Shown in pieces: positions 8,463 to 16,632 of a stretch of DNA of 64,000 nt. The position numbers and the translations under genes were made by a program. Every line of letters starts with the position of its first letter. Positions within the stretch are counted from its first letter, which is position 1. This DNA is from Pedobacter sp. BAL39 (GTDB taxonomy: Bacteria; Bacteroidota; Bacteroidia; Sphingobacteriales; Sphingobacteriaceae), in the NCBI RefSeq assembly GCF_000170795.1, contig NZ_ABCM01000014.1, forward strand, positions 62,001-126,000, given 5' to 3'. The notes beneath the pieces were generated by a model that saw only the letters and a list, made by a program, of their open reading frames with translations, was not told the DNA's origin and searched no databases.

Positions 8463-10652
8463 TCAGGAGAAATAAGGCAGGCAGATCCTCGCGACGGTTC
8501 CTTGTTGGTCAATTCCCGGACCGATGCTGAAACTGGCCTTGTTGCCGCCTTGCTGTTCGTTGATCATCTCAATTCTCTCCTTAATGGATGCCAGTCCGAT
8601 AGACTGTTCCTTGATGCTAATGCGATGTTTTTTCTGTACTTTATTTTCAATGCCAACGCCGTTATCTGCTACGGTGATACAAATGCCATCATCATTCCTT
8701 TCCATGGTTACGGCGACATGTGCATCAGCTTTCGCCGATGGCAGCAAGCCATGTAAAATCGCATTTTCTATCAGGGGCTGAATCAGCATGGGGGGCAGGA
8801 GCAGGGTGTTCAATTGTATGTCATCGGCCACTGTGAAGGAATACGTAAAAACATCCGCAGAACGCATGGCTTCCAACTCCGTATACAACATCAGTGCCTT
8901 CCATTCCTTTTCCCCGGTGGTTAAACTTTTCGTGGAGTTTTCCAGGATCAGTCTGCTGAGGCTCGCAAATTTTTGAATCAGTCGGGAGGCCTTTTTCTTT
9001 TCGTTGTCAATCACATAGGATTCAATAGAGTTGAGCACATTGAAGATGAAGTGCGGGTTCATCTGGGACCTGAGGGCCTTCAGTTCACTTTCAGAAAGCT
9101 GATACTGATGTTTGAGCTCCAGCTCGTTCTGTATCGCCTGGTGTTGTTGGAGGGTGTTTTTAAATTTGAGTTGTCTGATTCTATAAAGGTTCAGGAGGTA
9201 GACCAGTACCGACACCAGGATGACTATGGTCAGGATGGCATATAGCCAAAACTGATTCAGTTCCAGTCTGCTGAGCCGCTGCTGTTGGGAGAGCTGCTTC
9301 AGCCTGCTGGCCTGCAGTTTTTCTTTTTCACTGGCAATGAACAGTTGCTTTTCTTTTTCCCGGGACCTGAGTTTTTCATTTTGTAATTCCGAAGCCTGCA
9401 GCTTTTTTAACTGCAGCTCCTTTTGTAACTCGACCTCGTTAAGTGCGAGTTGTAATTGCTGCTGTCTGATCTGCGCCTCGCTGAGTAGTTCTTTCTGTTT
9501 ATAGGTGAATTCCTTTTTGTCAAAATCGAACTGGATACCCATCCGGGTGATCTCATTTTTCTTGATGTCATTGCTGATGGAGTCAGCGTACATGGTATGT
9601 TCTTTATAATAGATCAGGGCACTATCGGGCATTTTCAGGGCCTGGTAGACCTCGCTTAGGTTCAGGCTGGCATCTCTCTTGATTTCTGTGACGTTCACCT
9701 CCCGGCCGGCTTGCAAGGCATTGAGGCCATAAGATTTTGCCTTTCTATAATCTCCGAGGCCCAGATAGGCGGCAGAGACATTCTGCATATTGAAACCCAG
9801 GCTCTTTTTATTGTTGTTTTTGATGTTCAGGTCGATGGCTTTCAGTCCATACTCCAGCGCAAGGTCATGTTTCTTCAACTCATTGAAATAGGCGGAAAGG
9901 TTTCCGGTTTCCCTGGCACTGGAACGGGAGTCGCCAATGGAATCTGCAATGTTTAATGACATCCGGCTATACCTGATGGCTTCGGGGATATTCTTGTTCT
10001 TAAAATTGACGATGCCAATGTTGGCCAGTACGCCCGACTGGGCAACGTAATTTTTTAGTTTGGTCAACAGCGGCAAAGACCGCTGCAGGTAGTTCCTGGC
10101 AGCATTGTAGTCGCCCATTTCTGTATACACCACGCCAATATTGCCCATCACACTCGCGGCCTGAAGATCGCTGTTGGTTTTCTCAAACGTCTTCAACGCA
10201 TCGAGGAAATATTTCAGTGCTTCGGGGAACTTCGACTGTGTCATGTACACCAGTCCGAGGTTAGCCTGGGCTGCAGCGCAGCCCAGTTCATGTTTTAAGC
10301 CGAGGTCTATGTTGTACGCTTTGTTTAAGGCATTTAGTGCTTCCGGATACATGGCCAAATGGTAATGGATAACGCCCTTAGTACGATAGGCTGTGGAGAC
10401 GAGTTTCTTGTCTTTAACCTTATTTTCGAAGGTTAACACTTCTTCCGGATATTTTAAAGCCTGTTTTGCATTGTATTGCAGAGTTCTTGTGCAGAGGTCC
10501 AGCAGCAGTAGTGCTCTGGCATCGTCCTGCTGCGGGTGCCTGGCAGCAACCTGAATAAGGGAATCAATGATTTTGTTCTGGCCGAAAATGACATCAGCAC
10601 TGATCATCCAGAAAAATGGTATCATTAGATAAACCCTTGAGTTGCGCTTCAT
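8463..10652 (-). CDS. TPR-containing LytS-type sensor histidine kinase
   Basis: A 729-residue protein starting at the ATG that begins a signal peptide (MKRNSRVYLMIPF). An upstream in-frame start at 10763 gives a non-secretory extension and is rejected. Residues about 30-390 are tetratricopeptide repeats (several NLGxxY/A patterns). A long Gln/Leu/Lys coiled coil runs to about 470, then one membrane span, then a His_kinase domain with MNPHFIFN (phospho-acceptor His534) and a GHKL ATPase with DNGVGI. The design implies a periplasmic TPR sensor and cytoplasmic autokinase that normally pairs with a LytTR regulator. None is adjacent; the nearest in the window is at 55313. The product may therefore work with a regulator elsewhere. 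Confidence 0.9.
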   Translation of the reverse strand: MKRNSRVYLMIPFFWMISADVIFGQNKIIDSLIQVAARHPQQDDARALLLLDLCTRTLQYNAKQALKYPEEVLTFENKVKDKKLVSTAYRTKGVIHYHLAMYPEALNALNKAYNIDLGLKHELGCAAAQANLGLVYMTQSKFPEALKYFLDALKTFEKTNSDLQAASVMGNIGVVYTEMGDYNAARNYLQRSLPLLTKLKNYVAQSGVLANIGIVNFKNKNIPEAIRYSRMSLNIADSIGDSRSSARETGNLSAYFNELKKHDLALEYGLKAIDLNIKNNNKKSLGFNMQNVSAAYLGLGDYRKAKSYGLNALQAGREVNVTEIKRDASLNLSEVYQALKMPDSALIYYKEHTMYADSISNDIKKNEITRMGIQFDFDKKEFTYKQKELLSEAQIRQQQLQLALNEVELQKELQLKKLQASELQNEKLRSREKEKQLFIASEKEKLQASRLKQLSQQQRLSRLELNQFWLYAILTIVILVSVLVYLLNLYRIRQLKFKNTLQQHQAIQNELELKHQYQLSESELKALRSQMNPHFIFNVLNSIESYVIDNEKKKASRLIQKFASLSRLILENSTKSLTTGEKEWKALMLYTELEAMRSADVFTYSFTVADDIQLNTLLLPPMLIQPLIENAILHGLLPSAKADAHVAVTMERNDDGICITVADNGVGIENKVQKKHRISIKEQSIGLASIKERIEMINEQQGGNKASFSIGPGIDQQGTVARICLPYFS

Positions 10653-10846
10653 GTTTCTGCTTGTGGTTGATTTACAGTTAGATCGAATGGTTTTAATCAA
10701 ATGTAACGATAAGCAGTGAGAGTACATATGGCCCTCCCTAATTCTAAAGACCAGTTCACTCATTGGTGATCCGTTTTCGTTCCGCTCAGTGCATTGCCAG
10801 CTTCACTCATCAGCAGCTGGTCTTCAATCAATATAGCAAAATATAG

Positions 10847-10905
10847 GGTTGATGATAGATAAGTTTGGTTGATGATCATGAATAATCTGGTTAGAGAATG
10901 ATAAA
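10847..10905 (+). repeat. degenerate 20-22-base direct repeats in a 5' leader
   Basis: Units begin with GGTTGATGAT at 10847 and 10867, and a decayed one (GGTTAGAGAATGAT) at 10889. They sit just before the start of the lipoprotein gene at 10924 and overlap a promoter-like box. Confidence 0.5.
10860..10867 (+). promoter_or_regulatory. candidate -7 box TAAGTTTG
   Basis: TAAGTTTG is a perfect match to TAnnTTTG, 56 bases before the lipoprotein start at 10924. No good -33 element was seen at the usual distance. Confidence 0.35.
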
Positions 10906-10923
10906 GGAATAAAAATCAATCTT

Positions 10924-11571
10924 ATGAAAACGCTAAAAACAATTGTTGTGATTCTTGTTGTGATTGGCTTTAATGCCTGCAAAAAAGAAAAGGATACTTC
11001 CACCATCCCCGCTGCTGATCTGCTGGACTATCAGCTGGTGGTCACTCTTTTAAATCAGGGAAGTTCCAGTTTGGGGGTCATTTACTTCAGCCAGACTGGC
11101 ACGGAGGTGATGGCAACTATGGAAAGCATAGATCAGATGCATTCTCAAACCGTAAAGCTCAAAAATGATACTTTCAGGTTTGACCAGAATGGAGATGGTA
11201 AGATCACCTACGATTTTGAATTGGTCAAAAATGCAGACGGATCATTAAGTGTTAAATCCTTTACCTATCGGAATGCAATCGATCAAACTCTGAAGGTTGA
11301 GCGTCACTACCTGACGAAAGTGGGAGCACTGCTGCCGATAAAAAACATGGTTTATGATGGGGGAAGCTATATGCTGAAGTTCAGCAACACGACCTGGACT
11401 TATGTTCCAAGATACAATTCCGAAGGTACATTCACAGAGTTCAGCAAAGGTGCCTGGAAGGGACGGCTCGGCGACAAAGCCTACATGGGCGTGTTGATCC
11501 GTGAAGAGGGAAAATTGTACATGCTCTTTCAGACCGCCGACGAAGGTTTCGTCAGGTTTCATGTGGTGTAA
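10924..11571 (+). CDS. lipoprotein of unknown function (first of three)
   Basis: A 215-residue protein with a type II signal peptide: basic start, hydrophobic core and lipobox FNAC (Cys near residue 19) followed by Lys/Glu residues. The mature part is beta-rich, with an EF-hand-like loop DQNGDGKITYDFE around residues 80-93 that could bind calcium. No family recognised. It is first in a same-strand series with two further exported proteins of similar size, and all three show a small beta-rich domain with a late Gly/aromatic segment. The likely location is the periplasmic face of a membrane or the cell surface. Confidence 0.7.
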   Translation: MKTLKTIVVILVVIGFNACKKEKDTSTIPAADLLDYQLVVTLLNQGSSSLGVIYFSQTGTEVMATMESIDQMHSQTVKLKNDTFRFDQNGDGKITYDFELVKNADGSLSVKSFTYRNAIDQTLKVERHYLTKVGALLPIKNMVYDGGSYMLKFSNTTWTYVPRYNSEGTFTEFSKGAWKGRLGDKAYMGVLIREEGKLYMLFQTADEGFVRFHVV

Positions 11572-11593
11572 TAAAATTGTTCAATTTCAACTG

Positions 11594-11656
11594 CATCATT
11601 ATCTAAATGCATCACCAGTCAATGTATCACTATTTAAATGAATCACTAATTCAATC
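11594..11656 (+). repeat. four degenerate 15-16-base tandem repeats
   Basis: Units starting CATCATT (11594), CATCACC (11610), TATCACT (11625) and AATCACT (11641), most ending in AAATG or AATG, fill the leader immediately before the ATG at 11661. Confidence 0.6.
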
Positions 11657-11660
11657 AACC

Positions 11661-12317
11661 ATGAAAAATATAATTAAATTAACCGCCATAATGCTGTTGG
11701 CCATATTTGCATCCTGTAAAAAAGATGCAAAAGTAGCAGACACGCCAACAGACCTCAATCAGTATTACGTCGCTGGCAAGTTCAGCTATCAGGAGGGACC
11801 CGCCATTCCATTTGCATTCATCCCATCTTCCGCTACCAAGGGGCTGTTTGTCTACCTTGGCGAGCAAAAGGACGTCGACTATACCTTTGAAAATAATCAA
11901 TTGAGCACTACCATCAGCGGGGCCAAATTTACCTGCGACATAAAAGGGGGGAAGATTGAAAACATCATTGTAAACTCTGCTATGCTCGACATTGTAGCTG
12001 CAGTGCTCAACAAAAAGCAGGATCCTTCGCTGACATTTACCGGTAAAAGGTTTGAAGCGCCCCTTAAGAAGCTGGATGAGACAGTTGTATATGATCATTA
12101 TTATTTCGAGTTCAACGCGGATCCTCAACAGTTAATCTACAAAAGCAATCCGGTATCGGGATCGTACCTCATCTTCGCGAAAAGCTACGAGCTACTGGTT
12201 GATGGATGTTTTCATAATGAAGACACCGATACATTCGCTGTGATGATGAACGGCAAGCTGGAGCTGGAAACAAAAATTGGCAATGACTACGTACTCTTTA
12301 GTGGAACAAAAAAATAA
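11661..12317 (+). CDS. lipoprotein of unknown function (second of three)
   Basis: A 218-residue lipoprotein. The ATG at 11661 is preferred over the upstream frame start at 11607 because it begins a standard signal peptide ending in FASC followed by KKD, and because the upstream part is made of tandem repeats. The mature protein is beta-rich and starts with NQYYVAGKFSY, similar in layout to the segment KEYCIVGYYGP of the next gene. No family recognised. Spacing of 4 bases to the next gene shows tight coupling. Confidence 0.7.
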   Translation: MKNIIKLTAIMLLAIFASCKKDAKVADTPTDLNQYYVAGKFSYQEGPAIPFAFIPSSATKGLFVYLGEQKDVDYTFENNQLSTTISGAKFTCDIKGGKIENIIVNSAMLDIVAAVLNKKQDPSLTFTGKRFEAPLKKLDETVVYDHYYFEFNADPQQLIYKSNPVSGSYLIFAKSYELLVDGCFHNEDTDTFAVMMNGKLELETKIGNDYVLFSGTKK

Positions 12318-12321
12318 CATC

Positions 12322-12966
12322 ATGAAAAATATAAAATTTACCCTCATCCTGTTGATGCTACTGGTAGCATCCAAAAGTTACAGTCAGGACATTAACCTTA
12401 AGGAATATTGCATCGTCGGCTATTATGGCCCCTCAGCAATTGATAATTTCAAGCTCCCTTTCATCATTACCTTTGGTGAAAACAACACCGCCGAGAAACT
12501 GGAAAGTGATGGACGAAAATTTCCTGGTAAAGTAGCTATCGTAAATGGCACGATCAAGGTGGATTATGGTGCTGACGCTACGGAGGACTTCAAAATGAAT
12601 GGCCTCAACCTAACGCCAAGACTGAGCAGGACCTTCGCCGTGTTGCAAAAGATTCCCTACGCCAATATATTGAAGGAAGGTAGGTATACCGGTCTTTTAT
12701 TCAAGCAACGTGTGAACACGGCCATGAAAACCAATTATCAGTTTATAGGGGAGAAGATTGGTATATCGGATGACAACTCCAGAGGTATGCTTTTCCATGA
12801 GTATACGCTGATCAATAACATGGCAGGGTTCAGAAGGGGAAACATTAAATCAAACCTGTCATTCTCCATCTTTGTGCGTTACGGCAACCAGCTGCTGGTG
12901 TTGAACAATTTTAAGAATCCGAATGAAGGGGCGACCTATGGTACATTTGCGAAGCTGAATAAATAG
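12322..12966 (+). CDS. exported protein of unknown function (third of three)
   Basis: A 214-residue exported protein. The ATG at 12322 (4 bases after the preceding stop codon) starts a signal peptide ending KSYSQ; the frame itself opens 45 bases earlier inside the previous gene. The mature part is beta-rich and shares general layout with the preceding lipoprotein (KEYCIVGYYGP; later GRYTGLLFK), so the two may be diverged paralogues. Unlike its neighbours it lacks a lipobox. Role unknown. Confidence 0.65.
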   Translation: MKNIKFTLILLMLLVASKSYSQDINLKEYCIVGYYGPSAIDNFKLPFIITFGENNTAEKLESDGRKFPGKVAIVNGTIKVDYGADATEDFKMNGLNLTPRLSRTFAVLQKIPYANILKEGRYTGLLFKQRVNTAMKTNYQFIGEKIGISDDNSRGMLFHEYTLINNMAGFRRGNIKSNLSFSIFVRYGNQLLVLNNFKNPNEGATYGTFAKLNK

Positions 12967-13052
12967 ATCTCAAACTTTGTTAGCCATAGCCATGGAGCTT
13001 GACACTCTATAAACTTATATTTCCATATCTTGCTGCCCCAGAAGAACAAATC

Positions 13053-13445
13053 ATGATCAATCCCAACGAACTAAGAATAGGCAATTACTATATCGATCTA
13101 AACGGTAATCCTACAATCTGGGAATTTGGCCGGCACGACTGGGACTACTTTACACCCGAAGAGCTCGAGGCCATTTCACCAGTCCCGATTACAGACGATT
13201 GGTTGGAAAAGTTTGGCTTTATTGAAATGGAAGATACAGTTCCTGAAGGTTATCCGACATTCAGACCACCAATGGGACGGTCAAGGATTTACTACACAGA
13301 TACCACTGAAATGTACGCTTGGGCAGTATATGAAGGCCTTAATGTCGATGAACAAATCGTCATTGCCTCATTAAAATACATACATCAGCTTCAGAATCTT
13401 TATTTCGCGTTATCAGGAGAAGAGCTGCTGCTTTCTGCGCAATAA
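13053..13445 (+). CDS. small conserved protein with NELRIGNYY start
   Basis: A 130-residue protein whose start at 13053 (MINPNELRIGNYY) matches the opening of a widespread family of small Bacteroidota and phage-associated proteins that end with a KYIHQLQNLYFALSGEEL segment, as here. The function of the family is not known to me. The longer frame from 12999 adds 18 unlikely residues. It is acidic, cytosolic and followed by a strong bidirectional hairpin. Confidence 0.75.
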   Translation: MINPNELRIGNYYIDLNGNPTIWEFGRHDWDYFTPEELEAISPVPITDDWLEKFGFIEMEDTVPEGYPTFRPPMGRSRIYYTDTTEMYAWAVYEGLNVDEQIVIASLKYIHQLQNLYFALSGEELLLSAQ

Positions 13446-13447
13446 TG

Positions 13448-13555
13448 ATGCGCTTCGCAGGTTTGCATCCAAATAAAAAAGCCTGTGTGCGATGAGGACA
13501 TGTAAAATCTTTCCTTCAAAAGATTTTGAGTCCGAAGCGCATACAGGCCTTTTTT
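13448..13555. terminator. bidirectional terminator with alternative pairing
   Basis: GCCTGTGTGCG (13481-13491) pairs with CGCATACAGGC (13539-13549), flanked by A6 and T6 runs, separating two converging genes. Within the loop AAAATCTTT (13503-13511) pairs with AAAGATTTT (13519-13527), and GGAC with GTCC. In addition ATGCGCTTCG (13448-13457) can pair with CGAAGCGCAT (13533-13542), which would compete with the terminator stem. Confidence 0.8.
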
Positions 13556-13600
13556 ATAAATAAAAACCTAACCAGGCTTTAAATGTCTGATAAATGCAGA

Positions 13601-14695
13601 TTAAACGTTAAACCTGAAGTGCATGATGTCACCATCTTCAACAACGTAAGTTTTACCTTCAACACCAAGTTTACCAGCATCCTTACAAGCAGCTTCAGAA
13701 CCTAAAGTAACGAAGTCAATATATTTGATCACCTCTGCACGGATGAAACCTTTCTCGAAGTCGGTATGGATCACACCAGCAGCCTGAGGAGCGGTGAAAC
13801 CTTTGGTAATCGTCCATGCGCGAACTTCCTGAACACCAGCAGTAAAGTAAGTGTACAAGTCCAGCAGGCGATAAGCAGCAACGATCAGTTTGTTGACACC
13901 GGATTCTGTCAGGCCAAGATCAGCAAGGAACTCCTGACGCTCTTCATAACTTTCCAGTTCAGCAATTTCAGATTCGATTTTAGCGGAGATCACCAGTACC
14001 TCAGCATTGTCGTCTTTTACCGCTTCTTTAACACGCTCTACATAAGCATTCCCATTGATGACAGAACCCTCATCTACGTTACACACATACATTACCGGTT
14101 TTTGCGTTAGTAAACCAAGGTCAAGGATATAGTCAAAATCTTCAGCAGTTAAGGCCGCAGAGCGGACAGACTTACCCGATTCCAGGTGAGTTTTCACCAC
14201 AGTCAGGATGTCGAAAGTCTTTTTGGCGTCTTTATCAGTTTTCGCCATTTTCTCTACTTTCTGGATGCGTTTCGTAACGGTGTCCAGATCTTTCAGCTGA
14301 AGCTCAGTATCGATAATTTCTTTATCACGGATAGGGTCAACAGAACCATCAACGTGGATGACATTACCATCATCAAAACACCTTAATACGTGGATGATGG
14401 CGTTTGTAGCACGGATGTTTCCAAGGAACTGATTACCGAGACCCTCACCTTTAGAAGCACCTTTCACCAGACCGGCAATATCTACGATTTCAATGGTATT
14501 AGGTACAATACGTTGAGGTTTGACCAGTTCTGATAATTTTGTCAAACGCTCATCCGGCACGGTGATGACACCGATGTTCGGTTCAATCGTGCAGAAAGGG
14601 AAGTTTGCAGCCTGAGCTTTAGCGTTCGATAAACAGTTAAATAGGGTAGATTTTCCAACATTTGGTAAACCAACTATACCACATTGTAATGCCAT
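13601..14695 (-). CDS. ychF: GTPase/ATPase YchF (Obg family, OLA1-like)
   Basis: A full-length, 364-residue YchF. The P-loop is GLPNVGKST (residues 8-16). [18 protein letters not shown] switch/G3 region follows, with a central coiled-coil insertion and the C-terminal TGS-like domain ([15 protein letters not shown] ... [12 protein letters not shown]) ending in HFRFNV. The family preferentially hydrolyses ATP, binds ribosomes and is linked to translation and redox-stress responses. The gene is monocistronic, with a perfect TAnnTTTG-type box 26 bases upstream and a bidirectional terminator downstream. Codon use and length are ordinary. Confidence 0.98.
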   Translation of the reverse strand: MALQCGIVGLPNVGKSTLFNCLSNAKAQAANFPFCTIEPNIGVITVPDERLTKLSELVKPQRIVPNTIEIVDIAGLVKGASKGEGLGNQFLGNIRATNAIIHVLRCFDDGNVIHVDGSVDPIRDKEIIDTELQLKDLDTVTKRIQKVEKMAKTDKDAKKTFDILTVVKTHLESGKSVRSAALTAEDFDYILDLGLLTQKPVMYVCNVDEGSVINGNAYVERVKEAVKDDNAEVLVISAKIESEIAELESYEERQEFLADLGLTESGVNKLIVAAYRLLDLYTYFTAGVQEVRAWTITKGFTAPQAAGVIHTDFEKGFIRAEVIKYIDFVTLGSEAACKDAGKLGVEGKTYVVEDGDIMHFRFNV

Positions 14696-14720
14696 GAATG
14701 ATTTTTTTCTAGATTTGGCG

Positions 14721-14728
14721 CAAAGGTA
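14721..14728 (-). promoter_or_regulatory. -7 promoter box of ychF
   Basis: Read on the minus strand the sequence is TACCTTTG, a perfect TAnnTTTG, placed 26 bases before the ychF start codon. Confidence 0.55.
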
Positions 14729-14796
14729 CCAATTTTTTAAAAATATTCTTTATGTTTAAGGTTAGCAAACATTATTTAAGGATCAGCTAGCCCATT

Positions 14797-15282
14797 ATGG
14801 AAAATTTAGAAGAAACAAACCCTGTTCAAGAAAGCGAAAACGAAGCACTGATCATTACGGAAGACATCCGCAGTTACATCTATGATACCGCGAAATGGAC
14901 GAAATTCTTGTCTATTGTAGGATTTGTAGGCTGTGCCCTCACGGCGATGGCCGCCTTTAGTGCATCCGCAGTCATCTCGGCTGTGAGTGCGATTGACCCC
15001 TCCAACCCGCTGGTGAAGCTTGGTGGAGGTGCCCTGACCGCATTTTACCTGTTTATAGCTTTGCTTACCTTCTATCCGAGTCTATTATTGTTTAAATATT
15101 CGACATCAGCAAAAACTGCGGTTTTATATGGCGACCAGGAAAATCTGGCGGAGGCAATGAATAAAATGAGGTCCCTGTTTAAGTTCTGGGGCATCTTTAC
15201 CATCATCATCATTGCCATATATGTAGTGGTCATCCTGCTGAGCATTGTTGCCGGTATTGCTGCTGCAGGCGGGGGTGCCTAA
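14797..15282 (+). CDS. DUF5362-like membrane protein
   Basis: A 161-residue protein with an acidic N-terminus (about 35 residues), then a span over AKWTKFLSIVGFVG, an Ala/Ser-rich hydrophobic stretch, a second span group FYLFIALLTFYPSLLLF, the YSTSAKTAV loop, a helix with LAEAMNKMRSLFKFWG, and a final long span rich in Ile and Val. This arrangement corresponds to DUF5362 proteins of Bacteroidota. Function unknown. It is divergent from ychF and converges on the SRPBCC gene. Confidence 0.75.
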   Translation: MENLEETNPVQESENEALIITEDIRSYIYDTAKWTKFLSIVGFVGCALTAMAAFSASAVISAVSAIDPSNPLVKLGGGALTAFYLFIALLTFYPSLLLFKYSTSAKTAVLYGDQENLAEAMNKMRSLFKFWGIFTIIIIAIYVVVILLSIVAGIAAAGGGA

Positions 15283-15315
15283 GCCCGTAAAGTAAATACT
15301 GGATCAGCATGTCCT

Positions 15316-16011
15316 TCAGGAAGCACTGAAGTATGGGATCCGGTGTTCGATCACATGTTTAAAGTTTTTGATTTCTTTTTTCAGCAGACTTTCCAGTATA
15401 GGATTGGCCAGTTGTGCCAGTCCTATGCCTATTCCACCGGCAGCCGGGTGGTAGGAGAGGACGATTTTCAGCACGGTGAACCGACCATCGGGAGTAGGTT
15501 CGAACGCTACTTTTCCCACATGGCGAAAGATTGCGCCAGCAACAGATTGCCATCCGATCAGTCTTCCGGGTTCATCTTTAACGATCTCCGCATCCCATCT
15601 TACAGAGAATAAGTTGCCAATGGCTTTAGACTTCCACTGCGACAAGTGTTCGTCGATCATCTTCACATCCAGCAGGTGGCTGATGCTGCCGGGCAGGTTG
15701 TTCAGGTTGCGCCAGTAATGATAAACCTCATTGCTGGGTTTTTCAATGATAAATTCACCCCTGATGTTGATCGCTTTGGGATTTTTGGCATCAATCCCCA
15801 GCAACTCATAAAACCAGCACTTGCCCGTCGCCGCACGATAGGCCAGGTAACCACCGTAAAGAAACTTGTTCAGCGAAGGCTTCCTAAATCCCCGGGCAAT
15901 CAATGCGCCGCTTAAAAACATGGACACCATGCGTTCCGTTAAACCTATATTTTCAAATTGATGTTTCTCAATCGAGAAACTGCCTGATTTAAGTTTTAAA
16001 TAAGTATTCAT
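15316..16011 (-). CDS. DUF2892-SRPBCC fusion protein
   Basis: A 231-residue protein. Residues about 20-75 resemble the YgaP-type DUF2892 membrane hairpin (ERMVSMFLSGALIARGF ... GGYLAYRAATGKCWFYELLG). Residues about 85-228 form an SRPBCC/cyclase-like ligand-binding domain (FIIEKPSNEVYHYWRNLNN). The fusion would place a START-like lipid- or hydrophobe-binding pocket at the membrane. The leader before the start codon is made of four 14-base tandem repeats. Similar fusions are known in Bacteroidota and some proteobacteria; no ligand is established. Confidence 0.8.
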   Translation of the reverse strand: MNTYLKLKSGSFSIEKHQFENIGLTERMVSMFLSGALIARGFRKPSLNKFLYGGYLAYRAATGKCWFYELLGIDAKNPKAINIRGEFIIEKPSNEVYHYWRNLNNLPGSISHLLDVKMIDEHLSQWKSKAIGNLFSVRWDAEIVKDEPGRLIGWQSVAGAIFRHVGKVAFEPTPDGRFTVLKIVLSYHPAAGGIGIGLAQLANPILESLLKKEIKNFKHVIEHRIPYFSAS

Positions 16012-16021
16012 GGTGTTGCTG

Positions 16022-16077
16022 GTTAAGTTGACGGTGTTAAGTTGATGGTATTAAACTGATGGTGTGATGTTGATGGT
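16022..16077 (-). repeat. four 14-base tandem repeats before the SRPBCC gene
   Basis: Plus-strand units GTTAAGTTGACGGT, GTTAAGTTGATGGT, ATTAAACTGATGGT and GTGATGTTGATGGT follow each other without gaps, ending 11 bases before the minus-strand start codon at 16011. Confidence 0.8.
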
Positions 16078-16123
16078 CGAATCCGGAATGCTTCAAGCTG
16101 GTGATGAAGTGCCCGATGAAATC

Positions 16124-16363
16124 CTATTTCCTGATTTTGTTGCCAATGGCATCAATGTCTTCCTGATCAAGGGTACCCCAAAGTTGTTCCCACTTACCAT
16201 CCGTTTCTTCGCGGATTTGTGTGAGTGTCTCACCGTCAAGAATGCAGTTGTAATAACGTGCACCATCACTGGTCTCATCCGGTTTTACCAGTATGGTCTG
16301 CTCTTTTCCTTTGATGTTGAGCTGTATCTCAAATGATGGCGGAAGGGCCTCTAGATCTGTCAT
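16124..16363 (-). CDS. small conserved-looking protein, 79 aa
   Basis: A 79-residue acidic protein (MTDLEALPPSFEIQLNIKG...) predicted as a small beta-rich, soluble domain: two strands, a YYNCILDG turn and a C-terminal helix. The regular alternation, good start context and lack of competing frames suggest a real gene. I do not recognise the family. It lies upstream of the repeat-bearing leader of the SRPBCC gene on the same strand and might share its transcript. Confidence 0.6.
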   Translation of the reverse strand: MTDLEALPPSFEIQLNIKGKEQTILVKPDETSDGARYYNCILDGETLTQIREETDGKWEQLWGTLDQEDIDAIGNKIRK

Positions 16364-16632
16364 AATTCCTCATTTTAGGAATATAACAGAAATAGGGTGC
16401 TTTCTGTTTTTGCTGCCGTTATTTTTGCGCAGCGGTTCATTCGCGCCAGGCCTGAAGGGTACCTGAGCAAAAAACGGCCGCTGTACAAGACGGCGACCGT
16501 TCAAAAAAAACAAAGGAAATTCTTCTTATTAATGTTGTTGTTTAGCGTTATGTTTCTTTTTTACTCATCATTGTTCTTTTCATTTTACTGATGATTTCAT
16601 GTGAAACGTTGTTTCACTGGAGCTATTTTCAT
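16364..16632. other. spacer with a short inverted repeat
   Basis: Holds GTGAAAC gtt GTTTCAC (16601-16617), a 7-base perfect inverted repeat 16 bases beyond the stop codon of the RND pump gene. It has no T-run, so it is either a weak transcript-end hairpin or a protein-binding site. A 64-codon open frame at 16397-16591 is not convincing as a gene. Confidence 0.4.

Noticed and set aside
10653-10763. N-terminal extension of the TPR histidine kinase
   Set aside because: The extension is His/Ser/Arg-rich and would bury a good signal peptide inside the protein; the ATG at 10652 is a better start.
16022-16077. Possible CRISPR array
   Set aside because: Units are contiguous, too short and without unique spacers; no cas genes in the window.
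16397-16591. 64-codon open frame after the 79-aa gene
   Set aside because: The first half is Arg/Lys-rich and non-regular, the second half a low-complexity Phe/Leu stretch; no start context or coupling supports translation.
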